In this document: positions 26,413-36,972 of the stretch, one piece after another | Position numbering within the stretch: the first letter of the stretch is position 1 | Layout: each line of letters opens with the position of its first letter | Source of the DNA: Oleiagrimonas sp035690885 | GTDB lineage: Bacteria; Pseudomonadota; Gammaproteobacteria; Xanthomonadales; Rhodanobacteraceae | Assembly: GCA_035690885.1 (NCBI GenBank) | Contig: DASSKC010000040.1 | Coordinates: 9,592 to 73,591, forward strand | DNA length: 64,000 nucleotides | Direction: 5' to 3' | Translations under genes and position numbers: made by a program | Notes under the pieces: model-generated | What the model saw: the letters and a program-made list of their open reading frames with translations, nothing else | Told to the model about the DNA's origin: nothing | Database searches by the model: none

Positions 26413-27611
26413 TGAAACGTATTGCCCTGATCGCCGCAGCCGCCTTGCTGGTTCTGGCCGGCTGTTCCAAGAAGAGCAACATCAAGCCGCCACACGAATT
26501 GGTTCAATTCACCCCGACGGCCAGCGTGACGCAAATTTGGGAATCGCAGGTCGGCGGTGGCGCGCTGGACACCGGCGTGCGTCTGCGCCCTGCGTATTCC
26601 AACGGCGCGATCTACGCGGCCAGCCCGGACGGCACGGTACAGGCGTTCGACGCCAAGACCGGCGATACGTTGTGGATGCACCATTCCAGTACGCACGGCT
26701 GGTTCGGCTGGGGTGACGATGATCGCAAAGACGCCTTCTACGCTGGTGGCCCGGCCGTCGCCAACGGCTTGTTCGTCATCGGTACGCTGGACGGCCACGT
26801 CTATGGCCTTGACGCCAAGACCGGCGAGAAGCTTTGGAAGGCGACCGTGTCGGCGGGTGTCATCACCAGTCCGGCGGTCGTCGGTCAACGCGTGATCGTG
26901 CGCACCAACGATGGCAAGATCTACTGCCTGGATGCCGCCGATGGCAGCCAGCAATGGGTCTACGATCAAAGCATCGTGCCGCTTTTGAGCCTGCGCGGCA
27001 ACGGTGCACCGCTGGTGGCCAAGGGCGTGGTGTTCTTCACCAGCGACGATGGCAACCTGGTCGCGCTGCGCCTGGACAACGGCGAGAAGCTCTGGAGCAT
27101 TCCGTTGTCCACGGGCGAAGGCCGTACCGACATCGAGCGTCTGGACGATGCGGACGGCTCAGTGTTGTTGCGTGGCAATACCTTGTACGCGGCGGCTTAT
27201 CACGGTCGCATCACCGCCATCAACGGACCGACGGCGCGGCCGATCTGGAAGCGCAAGTTTTCCACCTACGTGTCGATGGCCGTCAGCGGCAACACGCTGG
27301 TCGCGGTCGATGACGCGTCCAATGTGTGGGCGTTCGACACCACATCCGGCAGCGACCGCTGGGAGCAGAAGAAGCTCCAATGGCGCTGGCTGAGCGGTCC
27401 CGCCATTGTCGGCAATTATGTCGTCGTCGGCGACCTGGAAGGGTACTTGCACTGGATGCAGATCAGCGACGGCAAGTTTGCCGCACGCACCGAATTTTCC
27501 GGTGACGCCATCCGTGCGCAACCACTGGTGGTCGGCGATACGGTCTATGTCGAGGACGTCGCTGGTAACATTGGCGCGTATCGCATCCAGGCCAACGCCA
27601 ATCAGGAGTAG
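26412..27611 (+). CDS. bamB: Outer-membrane assembly lipoprotein BamB
   Basis: A 399-residue lipoprotein of the BAM complex that folds beta-barrel proteins into the outer membrane. It has a lipobox (LVLAGC, Cys at about 18) and an eight-bladed PQQ-like propeller with repeated motifs such as GTVQAFDAKTGDTLW, GHVYGLDAKTGEKLW and GKIYCLDAADGSQQW. Length and the position between yfgM and der are conserved in gammaproteobacteria. Confidence 0.95.
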   Translation: MKRIALIAAAALLVLAGCSKKSNIKPPHELVQFTPTASVTQIWESQVGGGALDTGVRLRPAYSNGAIYAASPDGTVQAFDAKTGDTLWMHHSSTHGWFGWGDDDRKDAFYAGGPAVANGLFVIGTLDGHVYGLDAKTGEKLWKATVSAGVITSPAVVGQRVIVRTNDGKIYCLDAADGSQQWVYDQSIVPLLSLRGNGAPLVAKGVVFFTSDDGNLVALRLDNGEKLWSIPLSTGEGRTDIERLDDADGSVLLRGNTLYAAAYHGRITAINGPTARPIWKRKFSTYVSMAVSGNTLVAVDDASNVWAFDTTSGSDRWEQKKLQWRWLSGPAIVGNYVVVGDLEGYLHWMQISDGKFAARTEFSGDAIRAQPLVVGDTVYVEDVAGNIGAYRIQANANQE

Positions 27612-27655
27612 TCCGGCACGACTGTCCGGACAACTCCGAGGAAACTTGAACCGCC

Positions 27656-29056
27656 ATGCTGCCCGTCGTCGCTCTGGTCGGCCGACCCAATGTCGGCAAA
27701 TCGACCCTGTTCAACATATTGACGCGTACGCGTGACGCCCTGGTCGTCGACCTTCCCGGCGTGACCCGGGATCGTCACTATGGCGTTTGCCACGCGGGCG
27801 AAAGGCCATTCGTGGTGGTCGACACCGGCGGTCTGACCGACGACGAAGCGGGGCTGGACGCCTTGACGGCACGCCAGGTGCGGTTGGCCGTCGATGAATC
27901 GGATGTCGTGGTGCTGATGGTCGATGCGCGTGACGGCCTGCTGCCGCGCGACAACGACATCCTGGCCGAGCTGCGGCGCAGCGGCAAGCCGGTGCTGCTG
28001 GTCGTCAACAAGACCGACGGCCTCGACGAAACGGTGGCCATGGCCGACTTTGCCGCGCTCGGCTTCGCCGATGCACTGCCACTGGCGGCAGCGCACAACC
28101 GCGGAACGCTCACCCTGATCGACACGTTGCAGCCACTGTTGCCGGCGGACGAGGATCCGGCAGCGGACGAAGACAATGATCTGGGCATCCGGGTCGCCAT
28201 CGTGGGCCGACCCAATGCCGGCAAGTCCACCTTGATCAACCGCTTGCTGGGCGAGGATCGTCTGGTGGTCTCGGAGGTCGCGGGAACCACGCGTGATTCC
28301 ATCCAGGTGCCGCTCGAACGCGACGGTCGCCGTTACACCCTGATCGATACGGCGGGTGTCAGGCGTCGTTCGCGGGTTGAAGAAGCCGTGGAAAAATTCA
28401 GCGTCATCAAGACCATGCAGTCCATTGCCGCGGCACAGGTCGTGGTGATCATGGTCGACGCACGCGAGAACCTGGCCGAGCAGGATCTCAACCTGATCGG
28501 CCATGTGCTCGAAGAGGGCAGGGCGCTGGTCCTGGCCGTCAACAAGTGGGACGACATGTCCACGTATGATCGCGACCAGTGTCGGCAGGCACTCGATCGC
28601 CGCCTGAACTTCGTTGCCTGGGCCAAGCGCGTCACCATCTCCGCGCTGCACGGCTCGGGGTTGCGTGAATTGATGCGCGCGATTGTTCGCGCCCATGATT
28701 CGGCCACCCGCGAGATGACCTCGTCGCAGCTGACGCGCACGCTGGAAAAGGCTTACGCCAGTTACCAGCCGCCGCTGGTGCGCGGTCACACGCCGAAGAT
28801 GCGTTACGCGCATCCGGGCGGACACAACCCGCCGACCATCGTCATTCACGGCACCCGCACCAGATACGTGGCACCGGCCTATCGGCGCTACCTCGAAAAC
28901 ACCTTCCGCAAGGCATATCGCCTGGAAGGCACGCCGGTGCGCATCGAGTTCCGCGACAGCGACAACCCTTATGCCGGGCGCCGCAACGAGCTGACCGACA
29001 GCCAGAAGCGCAAGCGTCAACGCATGATCAGCCATACCCGGAAGCGCCGGCGCTGA
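27656..29056 (+). CDS. der: Ribosome-assembly GTPase Der
   Basis: A 466-residue protein with two tandem GTPase domains, each with its own P-loop (GRPNVGKSTLFN near residue 8, GRPNAGKSTLIN near residue 182) and NKxD (NKTDG, NKWDD), followed by a KH-like C-terminal domain. It acts in 50S maturation. The first domain has the usual DLPGVTRDRHYG, the second EVAGTTRDSIQVP. The C terminus is rich in basic residues (SQKRKRQRMISHTRKRRR). Confidence 0.97.
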   Translation: MLPVVALVGRPNVGKSTLFNILTRTRDALVVDLPGVTRDRHYGVCHAGERPFVVVDTGGLTDDEAGLDALTARQVRLAVDESDVVVLMVDARDGLLPRDNDILAELRRSGKPVLLVVNKTDGLDETVAMADFAALGFADALPLAAAHNRGTLTLIDTLQPLLPADEDPAADEDNDLGIRVAIVGRPNAGKSTLINRLLGEDRLVVSEVAGTTRDSIQVPLERDGRRYTLIDTAGVRRRSRVEEAVEKFSVIKTMQSIAAAQVVVIMVDARENLAEQDLNLIGHVLEEGRALVLAVNKWDDMSTYDRDQCRQALDRRLNFVAWAKRVTISALHGSGLRELMRAIVRAHDSATREMTSSQLTRTLEKAYASYQPPLVRGHTPKMRYAHPGGHNPPTIVIHGTRTRYVAPAYRRYLENTFRKAYRLEGTPVRIEFRDSDNPYAGRRNELTDSQKRKRQRMISHTRKRRR

Positions 29057-29081
29057 CACCATCAAGCGCTACCATGCACGC

Positions 29082-30254
29082 ATGAACATCGCGACGGACA
29101 CTGCCACCCTGATTGCCGATCTGCGCCAGCGCATTGACGAAGTGGAGCCGGCCGACGCCTTGGCGCGTCAGGCAAACGGTGCGTTGCTGCTTGACGTGCG
29201 CGAGGATGCCGAACGCAACAACAACGGCATGCCGAAGGAGTCATCGGGCCTGTCGCGCGGGTTTCTGGAGTTGCGCATCAACAAGTTGGAACCTGACACC
29301 ACGCGCGAGATTCTCACGCTGTGTGGCAGCGGCGTGCGTTCGCTGCTGGCTGCCGAAACGCTCCGGCAACTGGGTTACACGCGCGTGGCATCCGTCCGCG
29401 GCGGATTTGCGCGCTGGAAGGCTGAGGGGCTGCCTGTCCTGGCCGGCAATGCACTGGATGCCGATGCGGCCGAACGCTACTCGCGCCAACTCAAATTGCC
29501 GCAAATCGGCGAAGCGGGGCAGGCCAGGTTGGGCGCGGCAAAAGTCGCCATGGTCGGTGCCGGCGGGCTGGGTGCTCCGGCCGCGTTGTATCTGACTGCC
29601 GCCGGCGTGGGCCACCTGACCTTGATCGATGATGATCGCGTGGAGCGCTCCAACCTGCATCGCCAGGTCATCCACGCCGACGCGCGGGTCGGCATGTACA
29701 AGACCGAGTCGGCGCAATTGGCGCTCGCTGCGCTCAATCCACGGGTTCATGTCCAGATTCGCAGCGAGCGTTTGAATGCCGGCAATGTCGAGGCGCTTGT
29801 CGAAGGCCACGATGTGGTGTTCGACGGTGCCGACAACTTCCCGACCCGCTACCTGCTGTCGGCAGCGAGCCTGCGACTGGACATGCCGATGGTCTATGGC
29901 GCCGTGGAACGTTTTACCGGCCAGGTTGGCGTGTTCGATCCGCGCGATCCGGATTCGCCGTGCTATCGCTGCCTGTTCCCCGAGCCTCCGGCAGCCGAGG
30001 ACGCACCCAATTGCAGTGAGGCCGGCGTACTCGGCGTATTGCCCGGCATCGTCGGCATGCTGCAGGCCGCCGAGACACTCAAACTGCTTCTCGGATTTGG
30101 AGAGACGCTCACCGGGCGGTTGTTGACCTTCGATGCGCTGTCGATGCGCTTTCGCGAGCTGAAGTTGCCACGCGATCCCGGCTGCCCCGGTTGTGGCAAG
30201 CATGCGCGTTTCACTGGCTACACCGACATCGAGCGGGTTTGCGCGTCACCGTGA
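29082..30254 (+). CDS. moeB: Rhodanese-MoeB/ThiF fusion adenylyltransferase
   Basis: A 390-residue protein with an N-terminal rhodanese domain (about residues 15-120; active-site-like loop LCGSGVRS) and a C-terminal E1-like adenylating domain. The E1 part begins YSRQLKLPQIGEAGQARL, has the nucleotide loop GAGGLGAPAA, the DDDRVERSNLHRQ motif, DGADNFPTRY, and two CxxC zinc pairs (CYRC, CPGC). This part activates a sulfur-carrier C terminus (MoaD- or ThiS-like), and the rhodanese would supply sulfur. In eukaryotic MOCS3 the rhodanese is C-terminal; here it is N-terminal. MoeB versus ThiF roles cannot be separated by sequence alone. Confidence 0.82.
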   Translation: MNIATDTATLIADLRQRIDEVEPADALARQANGALLLDVREDAERNNNGMPKESSGLSRGFLELRINKLEPDTTREILTLCGSGVRSLLAAETLRQLGYTRVASVRGGFARWKAEGLPVLAGNALDADAAERYSRQLKLPQIGEAGQARLGAAKVAMVGAGGLGAPAALYLTAAGVGHLTLIDDDRVERSNLHRQVIHADARVGMYKTESAQLALAALNPRVHVQIRSERLNAGNVEALVEGHDVVFDGADNFPTRYLLSAASLRLDMPMVYGAVERFTGQVGVFDPRDPDSPCYRCLFPEPPAAEDAPNCSEAGVLGVLPGIVGMLQAAETLKLLLGFGETLTGRLLTFDALSMRFRELKLPRDPGCPGCGKHARFTGYTDIERVCASP

Positions 30255-30277
30255 CTGGCGGTTTTGCGGCGTCGGGG

Positions 30278-30307
30278 TTTGTGCGAAACCGTACAATCCC
30301 GGATAAT
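30278..30307 (+). promoter_or_regulatory. Possible sigma-70 promoter for folD
   Basis: TTTGTG (30278-30283) and GATAAT (30302-30307) are separated by 18 bp, 27 bp upstream of the folD ATG. This rests on hexamer similarity only. Confidence 0.35.
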
Positions 30308-30333
30308 GGGCGTTTCCCCAAACCCGAAAGCCC

Positions 30334-31200
30334 ATGAGCGCACGCATTCTCGACGGCAAACGCATCTCCGAGCAACTGCTGGAGCGCGTGGGCCGGCGCG
30401 TTGCCGAGCGCGAGACCAGGGGGTTTTCGCCGCCCGGCCTGGCGGTGGTGCTGGTCGGGGACGACGCGGCTTCGGCAGTCTATGTGCGCAACAAGCGCCG
30501 GGCATGCGCCAAGGCCGGTGTCCGCGCGTTCGACTTCGATCTGCCGGCCAGCACGTCGCAGGCCGAATTGATCGAACTGATCGACAAACTCAATGTGGAC
30601 CCGGCCATTCATGGCATCCTGGTGCAGTCGCCGCTGCCGGCGCACATGGACGAGGACGCGCTGGTCGACCGCATCGATCCGCGCAAGGACGTCGACGGCT
30701 TTCATGCCACCAACATCGGCTTGCTGGCCCTGCGTCGCCTGGGTTTGCGCTCGTGCACGCCCAAAGGCGTGATGACCTTGCTCGGCCACACCGATCGTCC
30801 GGTGCGCGGCCGCGACGCGGTCATCGTCGGCGTCTCCAATCACGTGGGCCGGCCGTTGGGGCTGGAGCTGCTGATCGCTGGCGCCACCGTCACCTCCTGC
30901 CACAAGTTCACGCATGACCTGGCCGGCCATGTCGGCCGCGCCGACATCGTCATTGCCGCCGCCGGCCACCCGGGCCTGGTCAAGGGCGAATGGATCAAGC
31001 CCGGGGCGGTCGTGATCGACGTCGGCATCAATCGGCTTGATGACGGGCGTCTGGTCGGCGATGTCGAGTTTGACGCGGCAGCCGAACGCGCTTCGTGGAT
31101 CACGCCGGTACCGGGCGGCGTGGGTCCGATGACCGTGGCCACGCTGATCGGCAACACGCTGGAAGCGGCGGAGGGCCGTGAGGCCCGACCCGTGCCCTGA
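30334..31200 (+). CDS. folD: Methylenetetrahydrofolate dehydrogenase/cyclohydrolase
   Basis: A 288-residue bifunctional enzyme that interconverts 5,10-methylene-THF and 10-formyl-THF with NADP. Signatures are YVRNKRRACAKAG (catalytic Lys), VQSPLPAHMDE, DPRKDVDGFH, VIVGVSNHVGRPLGLEL (dinucleotide site) and PVPGGVGPMTVA. It feeds one-carbon units to purine synthesis, fitting guaB and guaA downstream. It ends 72 bp before guaB. Confidence 0.96.
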   Translation: MSARILDGKRISEQLLERVGRRVAERETRGFSPPGLAVVLVGDDAASAVYVRNKRRACAKAGVRAFDFDLPASTSQAELIELIDKLNVDPAIHGILVQSPLPAHMDEDALVDRIDPRKDVDGFHATNIGLLALRRLGLRSCTPKGVMTLLGHTDRPVRGRDAVIVGVSNHVGRPLGLELLIAGATVTSCHKFTHDLAGHVGRADIVIAAAGHPGLVKGEWIKPGAVVIDVGINRLDDGRLVGDVEFDAAAERASWITPVPGGVGPMTVATLIGNTLEAAEGREARPVP

Positions 31201-31241
31201 TTGGCGGCAACTTCTGGCCGGCATCGGGGTGCACGTACTAC

Positions 31242-31253
31242 AATTGATCAATT
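31242..31253. promoter_or_regulatory. AATTGATCAATT palindrome upstream of guaB
   Basis: A perfect 12-bp palindrome 20 bp before the guaB ATG, overlapping a TACAAT hexamer (31239-31244) that could be a -10 element. No convincing -35 was found. The regulator is unknown. Confidence 0.3.
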
Positions 31254-31272
31254 TACTTGCGGGACTATCGCC

Positions 31273-32727
31273 ATGCGCATACTTGCAGAGGCACTTACTT
31301 ACGACGACGTTTACCTTGTCCCTGCCTATTCGCGCGTATTGCCCCATGCGGTCGATACCTCGTCACGGCTGACACGCAAGCTGCGCCTGAACATCCCCAT
31401 CGTGTCGGCCGCCATGGACACGGTGACCGAAGCGCGCCTGGCCATCACCATGGCCCAGTGCGGCGGACTTGGCGTCATCCACAAGAACATGACGGTCGAG
31501 CAGCAGGCCGCCGAAGTGCGCCTGGTCAAGAAGTTCGAGGCCGGCGTCATCCGCAATCCGTTCACCGCCACCCCCGACACGCTGATCAGCGACGTGATGG
31601 CGATGACCCGCACGCACAACATCTCCGGCGTACCGGTGGTTGATGGCGAGCAGCTGGTCGGCATCGTCACCAGCCGCGACATGCGCTTCGAGAAAAAGCC
31701 GGACGACCCGGTCAAGAACATCATGACGCGCAAGGAACGCCTGGTCACGGTGCGCGAAGGGGCGGGGCACGACGAGATCCTGGACCTGCTCCATCGCAAC
31801 CGCATCGAAAAGGTGCTGGTGGTCAACGACGACTTCCAGCTGCGCGGCCTGATCACCGTCAAGGACATCCAGAAGGCGCGCGACAATCCGTACGCGGCCA
31901 AGGACACCAACGAGCATCTGCTGGTCGGCGCCGCCGTCGGCGTGGCCGGTGATACCGAGGCCCGGGTGGAAGCGTTGGCCGATGCCGGCGTCGATGCATT
32001 GGTGGTCGACACCGCACACGGTCATTCGCAAGGTGTGCTCGAGCGCGTCGGCTGGGTCAAGAAGCAATACCCCGACCTGGAAGTGATCGCCGGCAACATC
32101 GTCACCGGTGACGCCGCTCTGGCCCTGCGTGATGCGGGCGCCGACGCGGTCAAGGTCGGCGTCGGCCCCGGCTCCATCTGCACCACCCGCGTGGTCGCCG
32201 GCGTGGGCGTGCCGCAGATCACCGCCATCGACATGGTGGCCGAGGCCCTCAAGGGCGACATCCCGCTGATCGCCGACGGTGGTATCCGCTATTCGGGCGA
32301 CATGGCCAAGGCGATTGCTGCTGGCGCCTCCGTGGTCATGCTCGGTTCGATGCTGGCCGGCACCGAGGAATCGCCGGGCGAGGTCGAGCTGTTCCAGGGG
32401 CGTTCGTACAAGAGCTATCGCGGCATGGGATCGCTCAGTGCCATGCAGCGTGGTTCCAAGGACCGCTACTTCCAGGACGACACGGACACCGACAAGCTGG
32501 TACCCGAAGGCATCGAAGGCCGGGTGCCGTATCGCGGACCGCTGCGCAACATCGTGCACCAGATGATGGGTGGTTTGCGCGCATCCATGGGCTACTGCGG
32601 TTGTGGCGACATCGAAACCATGCGCAAGGAGCCGCAGTTCGTGCGCGTGTCCAGCGCCGGCCTGCATGAAGCGCACCCGCACGATATCCAGATCACCAAG
32701 GAAGCGCCGAACTACCGGCTCGATTGA
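31273..32727 (+). CDS. guaB: IMP dehydrogenase
   Basis: A 484-residue enzyme that oxidises IMP to XMP, the committed step to GMP. The ATG at 31273 matches the conserved start (MRILAEALTYDDVYLVP). Two CBS domains are inserted at about residues 93-205. The catalytic loop is GPGSICTTR with C303, and the flap region reads MQRGSKDRYFQ with GRVPYRGPL. It precedes guaA, separated by a 229-bp repeat-containing gap. Confidence 0.97.
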   Translation: MRILAEALTYDDVYLVPAYSRVLPHAVDTSSRLTRKLRLNIPIVSAAMDTVTEARLAITMAQCGGLGVIHKNMTVEQQAAEVRLVKKFEAGVIRNPFTATPDTLISDVMAMTRTHNISGVPVVDGEQLVGIVTSRDMRFEKKPDDPVKNIMTRKERLVTVREGAGHDEILDLLHRNRIEKVLVVNDDFQLRGLITVKDIQKARDNPYAAKDTNEHLLVGAAVGVAGDTEARVEALADAGVDALVVDTAHGHSQGVLERVGWVKKQYPDLEVIAGNIVTGDAALALRDAGADAVKVGVGPGSICTTRVVAGVGVPQITAIDMVAEALKGDIPLIADGGIRYSGDMAKAIAAGASVVMLGSMLAGTEESPGEVELFQGRSYKSYRGMGSLSAMQRGSKDRYFQDDTDTDKLVPEGIEGRVPYRGPLRNIVHQMMGGLRASMGYCGCGDIETMRKEPQFVRVSSAGLHEAHPHDIQITKEAPNYRLD

Positions 32728-32761
32728 TTGCAGTACCGGGCATGGCCAACAAGCCAGTTCC

Positions 32762-32915
32762 CGTCATTCCGGCGAAACCCGACTGCGAAGGCAGGAAGCT
32801 GAAGCGAACGTCGGCGGAGCCGGCGGCCCGAAGGACTGGCTGCAGGAGCAGCCAGTTAATCCATCGTCATCTTGCGCGAAAGTCCGAATGGATTCCGGCT
32901 TTCGCCGGAATGACG
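32762..32915. repeat. Long inverted repeat with internal hairpins between guaB and guaA
   Basis: CGTCATTCCGGCGAAA (32762-32777) and TTTCGCCGGAATGACG (32900-32915) are perfect 16-bp inverted ends. Inside lie ACTGGCTGC-AGGA-GCAGCCAGT (32835-32856) and ATTCCGGCTTTCGCCGGAAT (32892-32911). It is a composite unit of the CATTCCGGCGAA family. Confidence 0.8.
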
Positions 32916-32956
32916 CATTGGGGTTTCATCCCAATCCATGTGAACCGAGCTCCCGC

Positions 32957-34540
<1,584 letters not shown>

Positions 34541-34609
34541 CAGGCCGGGCACGGTCATTCGACAGCGGTTTTTCCCGCACCGGCACCGTTTGATATCGGG
34601 CGACACCTG

Positions 34610-35089
34610 ATGGCATCCGACCTCGACACCTTCAGCGCACCCGACAGCGCCTTCATGCAACGGGCCTTGCGTCTGGCCGAACATGCGCGCGATGCCGACG
34701 ACGAAGTGCCGGTCGGCGCCGTCATGGTGCTTGACGGCGAGGTCATCGCCGAGGGATGGAACCGCAACATCTCGCTGGCCGACCCGACCGCGCATGCCGA
34801 GATCGTGGCTCTGCGGGCCGCGTGCGAACGCCTGCGCAATCATCGCCTGCCACCCGGTGTCACGCTTTACGTCACCCTCGAGCCGTGTTCGATGTGCTCG
34901 ATGGCGCTGGTGCACGCCCGCGTCACGCGGGTGGTCTATGCCGCGACCGATCCGCGTACCGGTGCGGCTGGCAGTGCTTTCGACACCCTTGTGTCCGACC
35001 GCCACAATCATCGCGTTCGCGTCGAGGGTGGCCTGTGCGCCGATGAATCGGCCGCCTTGTTGAAAGCTTTCTTTCGCGCACGACGCTGA
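34610..35089 (+). CDS. tadA: tRNA-specific adenosine deaminase
   Basis: A 159-residue zinc enzyme that converts A34 to inosine in tRNA-Arg(ACG). The zinc site is H62-A-E64 (THAHAE-type, here PTAHAEI) with C93 and C96 (LEPCSMCSMAL). DEVPVGAVMV and RVVYAATDPRTGAAGS are also family segments. It is the last gene of the rightward run. The following convergent gap holds the first MITE-like element. Confidence 0.94.
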   Translation: MASDLDTFSAPDSAFMQRALRLAEHARDADDEVPVGAVMVLDGEVIAEGWNRNISLADPTAHAEIVALRAACERLRNHRLPPGVTLYVTLEPCSMCSMALVHARVTRVVYAATDPRTGAAGSAFDTLVSDRHNHRVRVEGGLCADESAALLKAFFRARR

Positions 35090-35149
35090 GCTCGACAATG
35101 CCGCACCTTCGGGTATTACCGCGCGCATCACGAGGAGTCGATAAATAAA

Positions 35150-35360
35150 CCTGATTAGCCCTCAAGCTCAGCCAGCTTTCCCCTTCTCCCCCCGGGAGAA
35201 GGTGGCGCGAAGCGCCGGATGAGGGTACGAGCACGCGAATGATGAACATCTTGCCACCATTCAACGCTTACGCGAAAACGGACCCTCTCCTGCCCCCTGC
35301 GGGGCACCCTCTCCCGGAGGGAGAGGGATCGTTGCCAGCTGAGCTTTGAGGCTAATCAGG
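35150..35360. mobile_element. MITE-like palindromic element, copy 1
   Basis: A 211-bp element bounded by inverted ends CCTGATTAGCC and GGCTAATCAGG, with further symmetry over about 20 bp. Inside are two G/C hairpins (CTTCTCCC.. GGGAGAAGG and CCCTCTCCCGGAGGGAGAGGG region) and the segment GGTGGCGCGAAGCGCCGGAT. It has no transposase. The flanks (TAAATAAA left, TGTGACTT right) show no target duplication. It lies between the convergent tadA and cbpA genes. Copy 2 is at 59532-59741. Confidence 0.7.
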
Positions 35361-35374
35361 TGTGACTTTGTGCC

Positions 35375-36304
35375 TCAGTCGCGGGGCTGGAAGTCGGGAA
35401 AGGCTTCGCGCAACGCGGTGTAGGCGGCCCTGGCTTCGTCGCTTTCCGCTGCTGGCGTCTGGATTTGCAGGGTGACCAGCTGGTCGCCGGCGTTCTTGCC
35501 CGGCAGACCGCGTCCCTTGAGGCGCAGTTTGCGGCCCGATTGCGAGCCGGCGGGGATGCTCATCTGCACGGTACCGCCGAGGGTCGGCACGTCAACCGTC
35601 GCACCGACGGCCGCTTCCCACGGCGCGATCGGCAGCGTACCCAGAACGTTGCGGCCATCCAGCTCGAAGCGGGCGTCGGGGCGGATGCCGACTTCGAGCA
35701 ACAAGTCACCCGCCGGACCGCCGCCGAACCCCGGGTGTCCCTGCCCTCCCAGGCGGATCACCTGGCCAGGCAGGATGCCGGCGGGAATCTTCACTTCGAG
35801 CACTTTGTCGCCGCCCTGACCATCGGTCAGGCCGACGCGGGTCTTGCCGCCGGCGTAGGCCAGGTCCAGATCGACGTCGATATGCGCGGTCACGTCCTGA
35901 CCGCGCTGCGCACGTGCCTGACCGCCGGCGCCGCGTCCGGCGGCAGCCTGGCCAAACAGGCTTTCGAAAAAGTCGCTGAAATCGGCACCACCGAAGTTGC
36001 CGCCACCGAAATGGAAGTCCTGCGGGCCACCGCCACCGGCGGCATTGCCCCAACCCGGAGGCGGACGGAACTGATCACCGCCACGGTACCCCCCGGCGCG
36101 CACCTCATCGTATGCGCGCCGCTTCTCCTTGTCCTTGAGCACCTCGTGCGCCTCGTTGACCGACTTGAAGCGCTCCTCGGCACCCGGCTCCTTGTTCTTG
36201 TCCGGATGATACTTGCGTGCCAGCTTGCGATAGGCCGATTTGATCTCGGCTTCGCTGGCATCGGCTTTCACACCGAGGATGTCGTAGTAGTCCTTGAATT
36301 CCAT
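35375..36304 (-). CDS. cbpA: CbpA-type DnaJ co-chaperone
   Basis: A 309-residue type II J-domain protein. The start at 36304 follows GGAGAG and gives MEFKDYYDILGV. The J domain (residues 1-70) has the HPD motif in KYHPDKN. A Gly/Phe-rich region follows (about 75-130, including GGGNFGG and FFESLFG), then two beta-barrel C-terminal substrate domains. There is no zinc-finger CxxCxGxG region, so it is CbpA-like rather than DnaJ. It stimulates DnaK ATPase. It is divergent from the peroxiredoxin gene, with 132 bp between them. Confidence 0.9.
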   Translation of the reverse strand: MEFKDYYDILGVKADASEAEIKSAYRKLARKYHPDKNKEPGAEERFKSVNEAHEVLKDKEKRRAYDEVRAGGYRGGDQFRPPPGWGNAAGGGGPQDFHFGGGNFGGADFSDFFESLFGQAAAGRGAGGQARAQRGQDVTAHIDVDLDLAYAGGKTRVGLTDGQGGDKVLEVKIPAGILPGQVIRLGGQGHPGFGGGPAGDLLLEVGIRPDARFELDGRNVLGTLPIAPWEAAVGATVDVPTLGGTVQMSIPAGSQSGRKLRLKGRGLPGKNAGDQLVTLQIQTPAAESDEARAAYTALREAFPDFQPRD

Positions 36305-36436
36305 GCACTCTCCAGACAAGGGGCAAAGCGGGTAGGCAATTTATACTAGATGAGTGCAACGACGCGGGATTCAAGCATTGCAAGCTCCCCGCAACACGCG
36401 CCATCATCACCACATGTCCAAACAGATGGAACACGC

Positions 36437-36928
36437 ATGACCACCCCGATCAAGGTAGGCGACCCCATCCCCGAAGCCACGCTCAACGTCCTCAACGATG
36501 GTATCGAGCCGGTGTCCACCCGCGAGTTCTTTGCCGACTCGCAGGTGCTGCTGTTTGCCGTTCCCGGCGCCTTTACCCCGACGTGCTCGAACAAGCACCT
36601 GCCGGGTTTCGTCAAGCATCTCGATCAATTCGAGAAGCGCGGCGTCAAGGTGGCCTGCATGTCGGTCAATGATGTGTTCGTCATGCACGCGTGGGGTCAA
36701 TCGCAACACGTACCGCCATCGTTGACCATGTTCGCCGATGGCAACGGCACGTTTGCCAAGGCACTGGGCATGGACCTGGACGGCAGCGGTTTCGGCATGG
36801 GGCTGCGCGCCAAGCGTTTTGCCCTGTATGCCGAAAACGGCGTGGTCAAGATCCTCAACGTGGAAGCGCCGGGCGAGTTTCGCGTGTCCAGCGCCGAGGC
36901 GATGCTCGAAGCGATCGGCACGTTGTAG
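36437..36928 (+). CDS. Peroxiredoxin, PRX5/AhpE-like glutaredoxin-type
   Basis: A 163-residue thiol peroxidase of the Prx5 family. The start at 36437 gives TTPIKVGDPIPEATL. The peroxidatic cysteine is C50 in GAFTPTCSNKHLPGF, with the family segment VACMSVNDVFVMHAWG. It reduces H2O2 and organic peroxides with glutathione/glutaredoxin or thioredoxin. It is convergent with gyrA. Confidence 0.93.
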   Translation: MTTPIKVGDPIPEATLNVLNDGIEPVSTREFFADSQVLLFAVPGAFTPTCSNKHLPGFVKHLDQFEKRGVKVACMSVNDVFVMHAWGQSQHVPPSLTMFADGNGTFAKALGMDLDGSGFGMGLRAKRFALYAENGVVKILNVEAPGEFRVSSAEAMLEAIGTL

Positions 36929-36972
36929 GCACTGCGCATTCCGTCAAGCCTTCAGACGTCCAGATACGAGCG

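Noticed and set aside
30255..31272. Purine or folate riboswitch before folD or guaB
   Set aside because: The gaps (79 and 72 bp) are too short and lack the conserved junction sequences.
35142..35368. Target-site duplication around MITE-like copy 1
   Set aside because: The 8 bp on each side (TAAATAAA and TGTGACTT) do not match.
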